DNA of 64,000 nt from Pseudovibrio sp947494035 (GTDB lineage: Bacteria; Pseudomonadota; Alphaproteobacteria; Rhizobiales; Stappiaceae), in assembly GCA_947494035.1 (NCBI GenBank), contig CANLTN010000003.1, positions 186,001-250,000 of the forward strand, read 5' to 3'. The number at the start of each line of letters is the position of its first letter. Within the stretch, counting starts at the first letter, position 1. Positions 25,078 through 33,191 of the stretch are shown piece after piece. The notes under the pieces were generated by a model, which was not told the DNA's origin, searched no databases, and saw nothing but the letters and a program-made list of their open reading frames with translations. The translations under genes were made by a program, and so were the position numbers.

Positions 25078-26205
25078 ATGCTTGAAGACCTTCAAACCCC
25101 ATGCCTCTTGCTGGACGAGAGCGCACTGCACCAAAACATCAAAGGCATGGCGGACAGGTTCAAGCAGATCGGCGTCCCGCTGCGCCCCCACCTCAAAACC
25201 GCCAAATCCATAGATGTCGCCCGTATCCTTCAGGAGCACGGCGCCGACCGGTGGACGGTCTCCACACTGAAGGAAGCCGAGTACTTTTCCTCCCACGGTC
25301 TCAAAGATATCCTCTATGCCGTCTCCATCACGCCTCAGAAGATGGAACGCGTCATGAAGCTCAACCGAACCGGTTCCCAAATGTCCATCTGTCTGGACAG
25401 TACCGAGATGGCAACCGACCTCTCCACCATGACACTGGATGGCCCACCTCTACGCGTCTATCTGGAGGTCGATGTGGACGGTCACCGCACCGGCGTGAAG
25501 GCCGGTCAGCAGCGCGCAATAGATGTAGCCAGAATACTTGCAAATGCATCCAATTTGGAATTTGCCGGTGTCATGGCCCATGGCGGCGGTGTCAGCTATT
25601 CCGCAAACGGCAAGCAGGAACTGGAAGCAGCCGCAGAACAGGAACGCACCTGCACCCTCGCCGTAAGAGACGCCATCCTTGAAGCAGGCCTTCCCTGCCC
25701 GCAAGTCAGCATCGGCTCCACCCCAACGGCTCTGTTCGGTACGTCCTTCGACGGCGTCTCTGATGTGCGCGCAGGCGTTTACGTCTTTCAGGACGTTTTT
25801 CAGGCAAACCTTGGCATATGCGCTATGGAAGATGTCGCTGCAACCGTGCTCACCACCATCATCAGCCACGCCCCGCACCTCAACCGCATCGTAGTCGATG
25901 CTGGCGGACTGGCGCTCTCCAAGGACCGCTCCTGCGCAACTCAAAGCAATGATTGCGGTTTTGGCCTCCTAAGCGACACAGACGGCCACATCGACCCGCT
26001 GCTCTACGTAGAAGGTGTGAGCCAGGAACATGGCTATATCACCACCAGAGACAGCAGCCCGCTCCCCTTCGAGCTATATCCCCTCGGATCACAGCTCCGT
26101 ATCCTGCCCAACCACACCTGCATGACCTGCGCAGCCTATGACGGGTACCACATGATCAACGGAGACCATGAAGGCCAGTGGTGGCCAAGGTGTAACGGAT
26201 GGTAG
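25078..26205 (+). CDS. D-serine dehydratase / D-threonine aldolase-like PLP enzyme
   Basis: Fold-type III (alanine racemase-like) PLP enzyme, 375 residues. The PLP lysine is K40 in RPHLKTAKS. The C-terminal domain has NHTCMTCAAYDGYH (about 345-358), whose His and Cys match the zinc ligands known for eukaryotic DSD1 and D-threo-3-hydroxyaspartate dehydratases. Likely substrates are D-serine, D-threonine or 3-hydroxyaspartate; sequence alone does not decide. GGAG precedes the ATG by seven bases. It stands alone on the plus strand, divergent from the CMD-like gene. Confidence 0.85.
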   Translation: MLEDLQTPCLLLDESALHQNIKGMADRFKQIGVPLRPHLKTAKSIDVARILQEHGADRWTVSTLKEAEYFSSHGLKDILYAVSITPQKMERVMKLNRTGSQMSICLDSTEMATDLSTMTLDGPPLRVYLEVDVDGHRTGVKAGQQRAIDVARILANASNLEFAGVMAHGGGVSYSANGKQELEAAAEQERTCTLAVRDAILEAGLPCPQVSIGSTPTALFGTSFDGVSDVRAGVYVFQDVFQANLGICAMEDVAATVLTTIISHAPHLNRIVVDAGGLALSKDRSCATQSNDCGFGLLSDTDGHIDPLLYVEGVSQEHGYITTRDSSPLPFELYPLGSQLRILPNHTCMTCAAYDGYHMINGDHEGQWWPRCNGW

Positions 26206-26484
26206 GTCAACCCTATCTGTGAAAAATACTCATAAAATTTCAACTGAGTGTACAGATTGTCGCACTAGAAAATTGATTGGAAATAACTTTTCGCCACTTC
26301 ACCTTCCTGAATCTCCCGTGGATATCACCACTGATCGATCAAATTTCATGGCAAAATTGAGTCTCACTCAGCACCTTCAGACACCTTCCAGAGCTCGAAA
26401 ACCCACTTTTCCACCCCACGCACTAATATTTCAAACTCGGCATACCAGCTATGCAGAATCCACACATCTACCTTATACTTAGTT

Positions 26485-26519
26485 CAATATCCCTATGTAT
26501 TACCTAGGTGCTTTTACCT
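26485..26519 (+). promoter_or_regulatory. Tandem TACCTA element upstream of pflB
   Basis: The sequence reads ATATCCCT, six bases, TACCTAGGT (26499-26507), then TACCTAT (26513-26519), so TACCTA recurs 14 bases apart. The same arrangement occurs at 36480-36512 upstream of the omega-aminotransferase. A response-regulator or LuxR/NarL-type binding site is a guess; the binding protein is unknown. It lies 368 bases from the pflB ATG. Confidence 0.45.
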
Positions 26520-26739
26520 ATATAGTTTCGTGCGTTTTGCAAAACCTGAGATACATTACTGCCGCAGATTACTTTTCGCCTTTAGTTTCATAGTTTTAGA
26601 TAAGTTCTAGCCTTATTCACTCTACATGCAGCTTTCACGTATTTTAGAGACAAACACAATGGCTCACGCACAATCCAAAATGTATGCATTTGTATAATTC
26701 TGCCCTGCGTTTTTTGCAGGGCTGCTGGCCAGCTGCCAT

Positions 26740-26780
26740 TTGACATAAGTCAAGATACGACCACAGCCGGGGAGTACAGT
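26740..26780 (+). promoter_or_regulatory. FNR/FixK-type box and promoter of pflB
   Basis: TTGACATAAGTCAA (26740-26753) is a perfect dyad of the TTGAN-N4-NTCAA type bound by FNR, Anr and FixK. A -10-like TACAGT is at 26775-26780. If it is a class II promoter (box centred at -41.5), transcription would start near 26788, exactly the right distance from this -10. This predicts oxygen-limited expression of pflB. Confidence 0.75.
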
Positions 26781-26886
26781 TAACGTCAACAAGCACAGGA
26801 CGCAACGACGCGTAACTCTCTGCAAGCCGACTTGGAAATACTTGTAGCACCACGCCGAATTGCTCAATTGATGAAGGACCTAAAAA

Positions 26887-29178
26887 ATGGGCGTTCACCA
26901 GAACATCGATAAAGCTACCGCCGACACTCTTCCATTTCTGAAAGAGGACGGACCCAAGGCTTATGCAGGCTTCAAAAAGGGCGACTGGAACAAAGAAATT
27001 GACGTGCGCAATTTCATCCAGCTCAACTACACCCCTTATGAAGGTGCTGACGACTTCCTTGCAGGCCCGACAGAGGCAACCACCAAACTCTGGGACGCCG
27101 TTCTGGAGTTAATGAAAGAAGAAAACAAAAAAGGTGTTCTGGATGCAGACACTGAAGTTGTTTCTTCAATTGTTTCTCACGCTCCAGGCTACATCAACAA
27201 AGACCTCGAAAAGATCATTGGTCTTCAGACCGATGCTCCTTTGAAGCGCGCATTGATGCCATATGGCGGCCTGAAAATGGCAGTCGCAGCGCTGGAGAGC
27301 AACGGTTACAAGATCTCCGAAAAGACCGCAGAGATCTTCCAGAAGCACCGCAAGACCCACAACGATGGCGTCTTTGATGTTTACACACCTGAAATTCGCC
27401 GCGCTCGCTCCGCTGGCATCGTAACAGGCCTTCCAGATGCATATGGCCGTGGCCGCATCATCGGCGACTACCGCCGCGTTGCTCTGTACGGCATCGACAA
27501 GCTGATGGAAGACAAGAAGGCACAGCATGCATCTTTGGACGGCAACGTCCTGAACGAAGAAACACTGCGCCTACGTGAAGAGATCTCCGAACAGTACCGT
27601 TCCCTCGCTGAACTGAAGGAAATGGGCGCTGCACACGGCTTCGACATTGGTCGCCCTGCAGAAAACGCTCAGGAAGCCATCCAGTGGCTCTACCTCGGCT
27701 ACCTTGCTGCGATCAAGGAGCAGAACGGCGCTGCCATGTCTCTGGGCCGTACCACCACCTTCCTCGACATCTATATCCAGCGCGATCTGGACAACGGCGT
27801 CATCACGGAAGCTGAAGCTCAGGAACTGATGGATCACTTCGTCATGAAGCTCCGCATGGTTCGCTTCATGCGTACACCAGACTACAACGCGCTGTTCTCT
27901 GGCGATCCGGTATGGGTGACTGAATCCATCGGCGGTATGGGCATTGATGGCCGCACACTGGTCACGAAAAGCTCCTTCCGCGTTCTACAGACCCTTGTGA
28001 ACCTCGGCCCTGCACCAGAACCAAACCTGACTGTTCTGTGGTCCGAGCATATGCCGAAGGGCTTCAAAGACTACTGCTCAAAGATTTCCATTGAGACATC
28101 TTCTGTGCAGTACGAAAACGATGACCTCATGCGTCGTTACTGGGGTGACGACTACGGCATCGCCTGCTGCGTATCTGCAATGCGCATTGGTAAGCAAATG
28201 CAGTTCTTCGGTGCCCGCGCCAACCTTGCAAAAGCCATGCTTTACGCTATCAACGGCGGCATCGACGAGAAAACTGGCAAACAGGTCGGTCCTCAAACAC
28301 GCCCAATCACCGGCGATGTGCTGGAATGGGATGAGCTGGAACCACTTTACGACCAGATGCTCGACTGGATTGCAAAGGTCTATGTTCAGGCGCTGAACTG
28401 CATCCACTTCAGCCACGACAAGTACAACTACGAGCGCGTCGAAATGGCGTTGCATGACCGCGACATCCTGCGCACCATGGCTTGTGGTATTGCTGGTCTC
28501 TCCGTTGTTGCCGACAGTATCTCCGCGATCAAAAACGCGAAGGTCAAGATCATCCGCAACGACGAAGGTCTGGCAGTTGATTACGACGTGGAAGGCGACT
28601 TCCCATGCTTCGGCAACAACGACGACAGCGTTGATGTGATTGCGGAAGACATGATGAAGAAGTTCATGGACAAAATCCGCAACCAGCCAATGTACCGCGA
28701 TGCGACACCAACACAGTCCGTTCTGACCATCACATCCAACGTTGTGTACGGTAAGAAGACTGGCTCTACTCCTGACGGACGTAAAGCAGGTGAACCATTT
28801 GCACCGGGCGCAAACCCAATGCATGGCCGTGATAAGAAGGGCGCAGTTGCTTCCATGAAGTCTCTCTGCAAACTTCCATATGAAGACAGCCAGGACGGTA
28901 TCTCCTACACCTTCTCCATCATCCCGGGTGCACTGGGTAAGGACGAAGCTGAACGGATCAACAACCTGTCCAACCTGCTCGACGGTTACATGCACGACAT
29001 GGGTCACCACATCAACGTGAACGTGTTCGACCGCAAGACCCTGGAAGATGCAATGGACCACCCTGAACTGTACCCACAGCTCACCGTCCGTGTTTCCGGT
29101 TACGCAGTGAACTTCGTCAAGCTGACCCGTGAACAGCAGATGGATGTGATCAACCGTACATTCCACGGTCAGCGTTAA
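26887..29178 (+). CDS. pflB: Pyruvate formate-lyase (formate C-acetyltransferase)
   Basis: Glycyl-radical enzyme converting pyruvate and CoA to acetyl-CoA and formate under anoxia; cytosolic. It has 763 residues. The catalytic cysteine pair is C427-C428 in GIACCVSAM and the radical glycine is G738 in RVSGYAVNF, so it is a true PFL rather than a diol or glycerol dehydratase. Full length and intact; the radical form is destroyed by oxygen. Expression should respond to the upstream FNR-type box. A terminator separates it from its activase gene pflA. The stop codon lies in a duplicated 21-base segment. Confidence 0.97.
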   Translation: MGVHQNIDKATADTLPFLKEDGPKAYAGFKKGDWNKEIDVRNFIQLNYTPYEGADDFLAGPTEATTKLWDAVLELMKEENKKGVLDADTEVVSSIVSHAPGYINKDLEKIIGLQTDAPLKRALMPYGGLKMAVAALESNGYKISEKTAEIFQKHRKTHNDGVFDVYTPEIRRARSAGIVTGLPDAYGRGRIIGDYRRVALYGIDKLMEDKKAQHASLDGNVLNEETLRLREEISEQYRSLAELKEMGAAHGFDIGRPAENAQEAIQWLYLGYLAAIKEQNGAAMSLGRTTTFLDIYIQRDLDNGVITEAEAQELMDHFVMKLRMVRFMRTPDYNALFSGDPVWVTESIGGMGIDGRTLVTKSSFRVLQTLVNLGPAPEPNLTVLWSEHMPKGFKDYCSKISIETSSVQYENDDLMRRYWGDDYGIACCVSAMRIGKQMQFFGARANLAKAMLYAINGGIDEKTGKQVGPQTRPITGDVLEWDELEPLYDQMLDWIAKVYVQALNCIHFSHDKYNYERVEMALHDRDILRTMACGIAGLSVVADSISAIKNAKVKIIRNDEGLAVDYDVEGDFPCFGNNDDSVDVIAEDMMKKFMDKIRNQPMYRDATPTQSVLTITSNVVYGKKTGSTPDGRKAGEPFAPGANPMHGRDKKGAVASMKSLCKLPYEDSQDGISYTFSIIPGALGKDEAERINNLSNLLDGYMHDMGHHINVNVFDRKTLEDAMDHPELYPQLTVRVSGYAVNFVKLTREQQMDVINRTFHGQR

Positions 29179-29213
29179 AACGCTCGGGCCAACGGTCAGC
29201 GTTAAGAACGCTC
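29165..29213 (+). repeat. Direct duplication across the pflB stop codon
   Basis: ACGGTCAGCGTTAAAACGCTC (copy 1, 29165-29185) is repeated as the same sequence with one base inserted (copy 2, 29192-29213). Copy 1 encodes the last PflB residues and the stop; copy 2 repeats a GGT CAG CGT TAA string in the 3' UTR. Each copy also contains AGCGTT/AACGCT, a small inverted repeat. Confidence 0.8.
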
Positions 29214-29227
29214 ACTGGCAAAACTCT

Positions 29228-29270
29228 AAAACAAGGCGTGGGCCGCTGTCCCGCGCCTTGTTTGTTGCAA
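29228..29270 (+). terminator. Terminator between pflB and pflA
   Basis: AAACAAGGCG (29228-29237) pairs perfectly with CGCCTTGTTT (29254-29263), followed by GTTG. It should reduce read-through, giving more PflB than its activase. Confidence 0.7.
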
Positions 29271-29462
29271 CAACTACTCGATTGACGTGCGACAGGAGCG
29301 CACATGCACCAAAAGTGAATGGCTGCAATGCACAAGTTCCTCTTTAAAAACAAGGTTGAAGGCCTTACTTTTAAAGCATTATAATAAAACAGAAACAGCC
29401 CGAAAAATCCGCGCAGCTCTCAATTACAAGCCGCTCACACACGACGACAAAGGATCCCAGCC

Positions 29463-30197
29463 ATGCAAGACACCATGGGCTATGTACACTCAGTAGAAAC
29501 AGGCGGAACCGTAGACGGTCCGGGCCTGCGCTACATCGTGTTCACCTCTGGCTGTCCGCTACGCTGCCTTTACTGCCATAACCCGGACACGTTGAAGCTG
29601 AAAGCAGGCAATCAATCTTCCGCCTATGAGCTGCTAAAAGATATCTCCACCTACCGCACCTATTTCGAAACAGGCGGCGGTGGCCTGACCGTGAGTGGCG
29701 GCGAACCGATGGCACAAAAAGAGTTCCTGAAAACACTGCTGTGGGGCTGCAACCAAATGGGCGTCCACACCACCGTAGACACCTCCGGCTATCTGCACGC
29801 AAATCTTGATGACGAAACCATCGACATGGCAGACCTGTACCTGCTCGACATTAAGTCATGGGTACCGGAAACCTACAAGAAGGTCACCGGCGTTGAGATT
29901 GGTCCAACCCTTGAGTTCGCAAAGCGTCTGGAGAAGATGGAGAAGGACGTCTGGATCCGCTTCGTCCTCGTGCCCGGTCTGACAGACGCACCGGAAAACG
30001 TCGAAGGTGTTGCAAAATTTGTTTCCCAGCTCGGCAACGTAAAGCGCGTTGATGTACTGCCCTTCCACAAAATGGGCGAACACAAATGGCAGTCCATGGG
30101 TAAGTCCTACCAGCTTAATGACACCCGTGAGCCAACAGAAGAAGAAACCGAAGCGGCAAAAGAAACCTTCCGCAAGTATGGATTAGACGTGCACTAA
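29463..30197 (+). CDS. pflA: Pyruvate formate-lyase activating enzyme
   Basis: Radical SAM enzyme that installs the glycyl radical on PflB, 244 residues. The CxxxCxxC cluster motif is C31, C35 and C38 in SGCPLRCLYCHNPDT; TVSGGEPMAQ follows as the SAM-binding GGE motif. The start has AAGGA about ten bases upstream. It follows pflB by 284 bases, with an intervening terminator, so it is expressed by read-through or from its own promoter; no second FNR-type dyad was seen in the gap. Confidence 0.95.
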   Translation: MQDTMGYVHSVETGGTVDGPGLRYIVFTSGCPLRCLYCHNPDTLKLKAGNQSSAYELLKDISTYRTYFETGGGGLTVSGGEPMAQKEFLKTLLWGCNQMGVHTTVDTSGYLHANLDDETIDMADLYLLDIKSWVPETYKKVTGVEIGPTLEFAKRLEKMEKDVWIRFVLVPGLTDAPENVEGVAKFVSQLGNVKRVDVLPFHKMGEHKWQSMGKSYQLNDTREPTEEETEAAKETFRKYGLDVH

Positions 30198-30324
30198 TTA
30201 CGCATCACATTTCCCACACAAGTGCCTTAATGATGCCTGTCGATTACGGGAGTTCTCCTCAATTTTAATAAAAAGTAGCCACAATACTTTCCCAGACTAG
30301 CCCTCGAAAACACGGGGGTTTTTC

Positions 30325-30657
30325 ATGAAACGACTACTAATCGCAAGCGGACTGGCCGTGATCGCAGCAGCCAGCGTATCAACTGCACATGCGGGCTATA
30401 ATCAAAACAGAGCGGAAAAATTCGCTCATAAGCAGCAAAACCGTATTACCTGCTACTATCTCTTTGGCCTGATGAATCAGGAGGGCAAACAAGATGTCCT
30501 CAGAGGTCTCATCACCGCCTCGGCCTACGCCAAAGGCATGAACAAGCAGGAAGCCATCTACGCAATTGCCTATGGTTCCGGCAAAATCGCGGCAACACTG
30601 GCCGAAGCCCCAGACCGCCGCGACGAACTAATCGAAGAACACAGCAAAGACTGCTGA
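30325..30657 (+). CDS. Small secreted protein of unknown function
   Basis: Unrecognised 110-residue protein with a clear Sec signal peptide: MKRLLIASGLAVIAAASVS followed by TAHA|GY, cleavage about residue 23. The mature part is about 87 residues with a Cys in TCYYLFGLMNQ and a terminal Cys (HSKDC), possibly forming a disulfide in the periplasm. It contains helical-looking stretches (GLITASAYAKGMNKQEAIYAIAYGSGK). It has a GGGGG-rich ribosome-binding region and its own terminator. No function is proposed. Confidence 0.75.
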   Translation: MKRLLIASGLAVIAAASVSTAHAGYNQNRAEKFAHKQQNRITCYYLFGLMNQEGKQDVLRGLITASAYAKGMNKQEAIYAIAYGSGKIAATLAEAPDRRDELIEEHSKDC

Positions 30658-30662
30658 AACGA

Positions 30663-30703
30663 AAAGGCTGCCATCCCATGGATAGCAGCCTTTCTTGAGT
30701 CTT
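30663..30703. terminator. Bidirectional terminator
   Basis: AAAGGCTGC (30663-30671) pairs with GCAGCCTTT (30685-30693). T-rich tails flank both sides: TTTCTTGAGTCTTTT on the plus strand, TTTTCGTTTC on the minus strand. It serves the small secreted protein gene and the convergent BKACE gene. Confidence 0.8.
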
Positions 30704-30718
30704 TTGCGCACAACCACT

Positions 30719-31555
30719 CTACGCCGGCTTTCCAAGCACCTTCAGCACCTCATCTCTGGAAACAGCGCCCTCATATCCCATTTCACTGCGAATATGAGCA
30801 ACCACCTCAATGCGCTCCGCATTATCCCGCGCAAGTTTGCCAGAGCCATGCCACAAGCTGTTTTCAAAACCGATGCGGGCATGACCACCATGGCCGAAGG
30901 CCAGTGCACTACACGCCGTCTCAGCACGCCCGAAGGCGCAGAGCATGAACGGATTGTCCTGAGCAATATGTGAAGCTGCATCGCGGGCAGCAAGGAAACC
31001 GAGAAGATCACGCGGATCGCTCTCCTGATCCTTTGCATAACGGCCCAGCACATAAAGCTGGCTACCATAACCGGAAGGCACAACGCCCTTATCCATCAGC
31101 AGGTCAAGCCGAGCCACATCTTCCGGCGCATATAGAATATGCTGAACCGCACGGCCCGCGTCCTTGGCCTCATGATAGAATCGGCGCGCAAGATCCAACT
31201 CATTACCTTCAGGTGCCATTTCGCGCAGGGCAACAGAAACCGCTTCCGGTTCAACCGCAGCAACAACATCATACTGTTCCTGCGCGCTGTACCGACCAAC
31301 TGCTTCTGTGGTGATCTGTACCGCCAGATCAGGACACATGGCACTCACTTCAAGGATAAGCTCCTTGTAAAGCCCTGCATCCAGAACATGCTGCCCCTCA
31401 GCGTCGCGAACGTGTGCATGGAGAGCATCAGCCCCCTCCGCTTCCACACTCACTGCACAGGACACCACCTCCTCAATCGTCACGGGCAACTGTGAGTGGT
31501 CCGCTTTACCACGCCGTGCACCATTGGGCGCACTCATGATGAGCCGTTTGGTCAT
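30719..31555 (-). CDS. BKACE family beta-keto acid cleavage enzyme (DUF849)
   Basis: TIM-barrel zinc enzyme of the Kce/BKACE family, which condenses a beta-keto acid with acetyl-CoA to give acetoacetate and a new CoA thioester. It has 278 residues. Zinc ligands H46 and H48 are in LHAHVRD and the third ligand Glu is at about 231 in RIGFENSLW, matching the numbering of characterised Kce. The N-terminus APNGARRGKADH is family-like. The substrate cannot be read from sequence. Its ATG overlaps the stop of the upstream aminotransferase (ATGA), so the two act together, probably on a beta-amino acid skeleton. Confidence 0.88.
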   Translation of the reverse strand: MTKRLIMSAPNGARRGKADHSQLPVTIEEVVSCAVSVEAEGADALHAHVRDAEGQHVLDAGLYKELILEVSAMCPDLAVQITTEAVGRYSAQEQYDVVAAVEPEAVSVALREMAPEGNELDLARRFYHEAKDAGRAVQHILYAPEDVARLDLLMDKGVVPSGYGSQLYVLGRYAKDQESDPRDLLGFLAARDAASHIAQDNPFMLCAFGRAETACSALAFGHGGHARIGFENSLWHGSGKLARDNAERIEVVAHIRSEMGYEGAVSRDEVLKVLGKPA

Positions 31556-32895
31556 GACGTCAAAACCCCTGCCTGCCTAAGACTTTCGTTGATCGCATAG
31601 CTGAGCTTTTCAACGATCTCCGCAACATGACTGTCATCAATGATGAAGGGAGGTGCAAGCAGGACATGGTCACCGCGCTTGCCGTCAATAGTGCCCCCCA
31701 TTGGGTAGCAAATCAGACCTGCTTCTTTGGCAAGAGACTTGATCTTTGCGTTAATCTTTAAAGCCGGATCCAAAGGTTCCTTTGTCTCCCGATCCTGCAC
31801 CAACTCCAGACCGCGGAACAGACCGCGCCCACGAATATCGCCCACATTCGGATGCTGACCAAGCGCCTGTTCCAAAGCCGCCTGAAGCTTCTCACCCATG
31901 TCGCGCACATGTTCCATACGGCCCGGTTCAGTAATCTGGTCCACAACCGCACTGCCAGCAGCCGCAGCCGCCGGGTGACCCATGTAGGTATGGCCGTGCT
32001 GGAAGAAACCTGAGCCCTGTGCAATCACGCTATAGATAGCCTCAGAACACAGCATCGCACCGAGCGGCTGATAACCAGCGCCAAGACCTTTTGCGATGGT
32101 AACGATGTCAGGAGCCACACCATCCTCGTGACACGCAAAAACGTGACCGGTCCGGCCCATCCCGCACATCACTTCATCAAACACCAGCAAAACACCGTAC
32201 TTGTCACAAATCTCGCGGATCCGTTTCAAATACCCCGGCACAGCCGGAACCACGCCCATAGTCGCCCCCACAACAGGCTCGGCGAAGAAGGCTGCCACCT
32301 TCTCCGGCCCCACCCGAAGGATTTCACCTTCCAGCAGGTTTGCAGCACGAAGCCCATACTCTTCCAGCGTTTCATCATCACGCTGATGGCGGTAGGCGTA
32401 ACAAGGGTCGATGTGCGATATATCGATCAGCAGCGGGCCAAACATCTCGCGGCGCCATTTGTTGCCGCCAGCAGAAAGCGCTCCCAGTGTGTTGCCGTGA
32501 TAACTCTGCCAGCGCGCAATCATGTGCGTACGCTCACTCTCACCTTTTTCGACATAATATTGACGCGCCAGCTTGATGGCAGACTCCACAGCCTCGGAGC
32601 CACCGGAAACCAGATAGACGCGATTAATTCCTTCAGGGGCCTGAGCAATCAGCTTGTCTGCAAGCACTTCAGCCGCGTCACTGGTGAAAAAGCCAGTATG
32701 GGCAAAGGCAACTTTATCCAACTGGTCCTTAATGGCTTGGATCACCTTCTCATTGGAATGCCCAAGACAGGAGACAGCCGCGCCTCCACTGGCATCAAGG
32801 TATCGCTTACCTGTTTCATCAATGAGGTAGCACCCATCGCCCTTCACCGCTTTGGGAAGGGAAACACGCGTATTTCTAGGAAAGATGTGGCTCAT
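31552..32895 (-). CDS. Class III aminotransferase, BKACE-linked
   Basis: PLP-dependent omega/beta-type aminotransferase, 447 residues. The ATG at 32895 (MSHIFPRNTRVSLPKAV) has GGAGG nine bases upstream. PLP signature: LLVFDEVMCGMGRTGH, then DIVTIAKGLGAGYQP with the Schiff-base lysine at about K269. YLVSGGSEAVESAIK binds the phosphate. It is translationally coupled to the BKACE gene. Inference: it converts a beta-amino acid to the beta-keto acid consumed by BKACE. Other class III substrates (diamines, 4-aminobutyrate) remain possible. Confidence 0.87.
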   Translation of the reverse strand: MSHIFPRNTRVSLPKAVKGDGCYLIDETGKRYLDASGGAAVSCLGHSNEKVIQAIKDQLDKVAFAHTGFFTSDAAEVLADKLIAQAPEGINRVYLVSGGSEAVESAIKLARQYYVEKGESERTHMIARWQSYHGNTLGALSAGGNKWRREMFGPLLIDISHIDPCYAYRHQRDDETLEEYGLRAANLLEGEILRVGPEKVAAFFAEPVVGATMGVVPAVPGYLKRIREICDKYGVLLVFDEVMCGMGRTGHVFACHEDGVAPDIVTIAKGLGAGYQPLGAMLCSEAIYSVIAQGSGFFQHGHTYMGHPAAAAAGSAVVDQITEPGRMEHVRDMGEKLQAALEQALGQHPNVGDIRGRGLFRGLELVQDRETKEPLDPALKINAKIKSLAKEAGLICYPMGGTIDGKRGDHVLLAPPFIIDDSHVAEIVEKLSYAINESLRQAGVLTS

Positions 32896-33191
32896 TTTAC
32901 AGCCTCCGGGCTGTAGCTTTTTGATTGATTGACCGTGCGCGCACACGCAAGACTACTTGTGACAATTTGCACAAGCACCACTTTGCCTGAGCCAATCAAG
33001 TTGTCCATAAAAATCTAGGAAATATCTCCATTTCGTACGCGAAGGCTCCGGCTCGAAGCAGAGTTACGACACGATCCGATAATATCCGGTAATAAAATTA
33101 GGCAGGCTCTTATCAACGCCCGGAAGTCTATGCACCCCGACGCAAAAAATCAGGTAGCCAGCAAGAGACTTACAAAGCTTCTTCCGCTGGG

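Larger units (their letters stand above)
26206..26886 (+). other. AT-rich intergenic region upstream of pflB
   Basis: No convincing gene in 681 bases. It holds the tandem TACCTA element (26485-26519), a palindrome AAATGTATGCATTT at about 26679-26692 followed by TATAAT (26693-26698), a stem GCCCTGC/GCAGGGC (about 26702-26722) and the FNR-type box. A 12-codon frame from ATG at about 26659 (MAHAQSKMYAFV) has no ribosome-binding site. The AT-rich first 450 bases differ visibly from the flanking coding sequence. Confidence 0.6.

Noticed and set aside
26659..26697. Twelve-codon leader-like frame before a GCCCTGC hairpin upstream of pflB
   Set aside because: No ribosome-binding site and no run of codons for a regulating amino acid; the hairpin lacks a U-tract, so attenuation is not supported.
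28078..29166. Minus-strand open frame of about 360 codons antisense to pflB
   Set aside because: It is rich in Val, His and Cys with no motif, and pflB is intact on the other strand.
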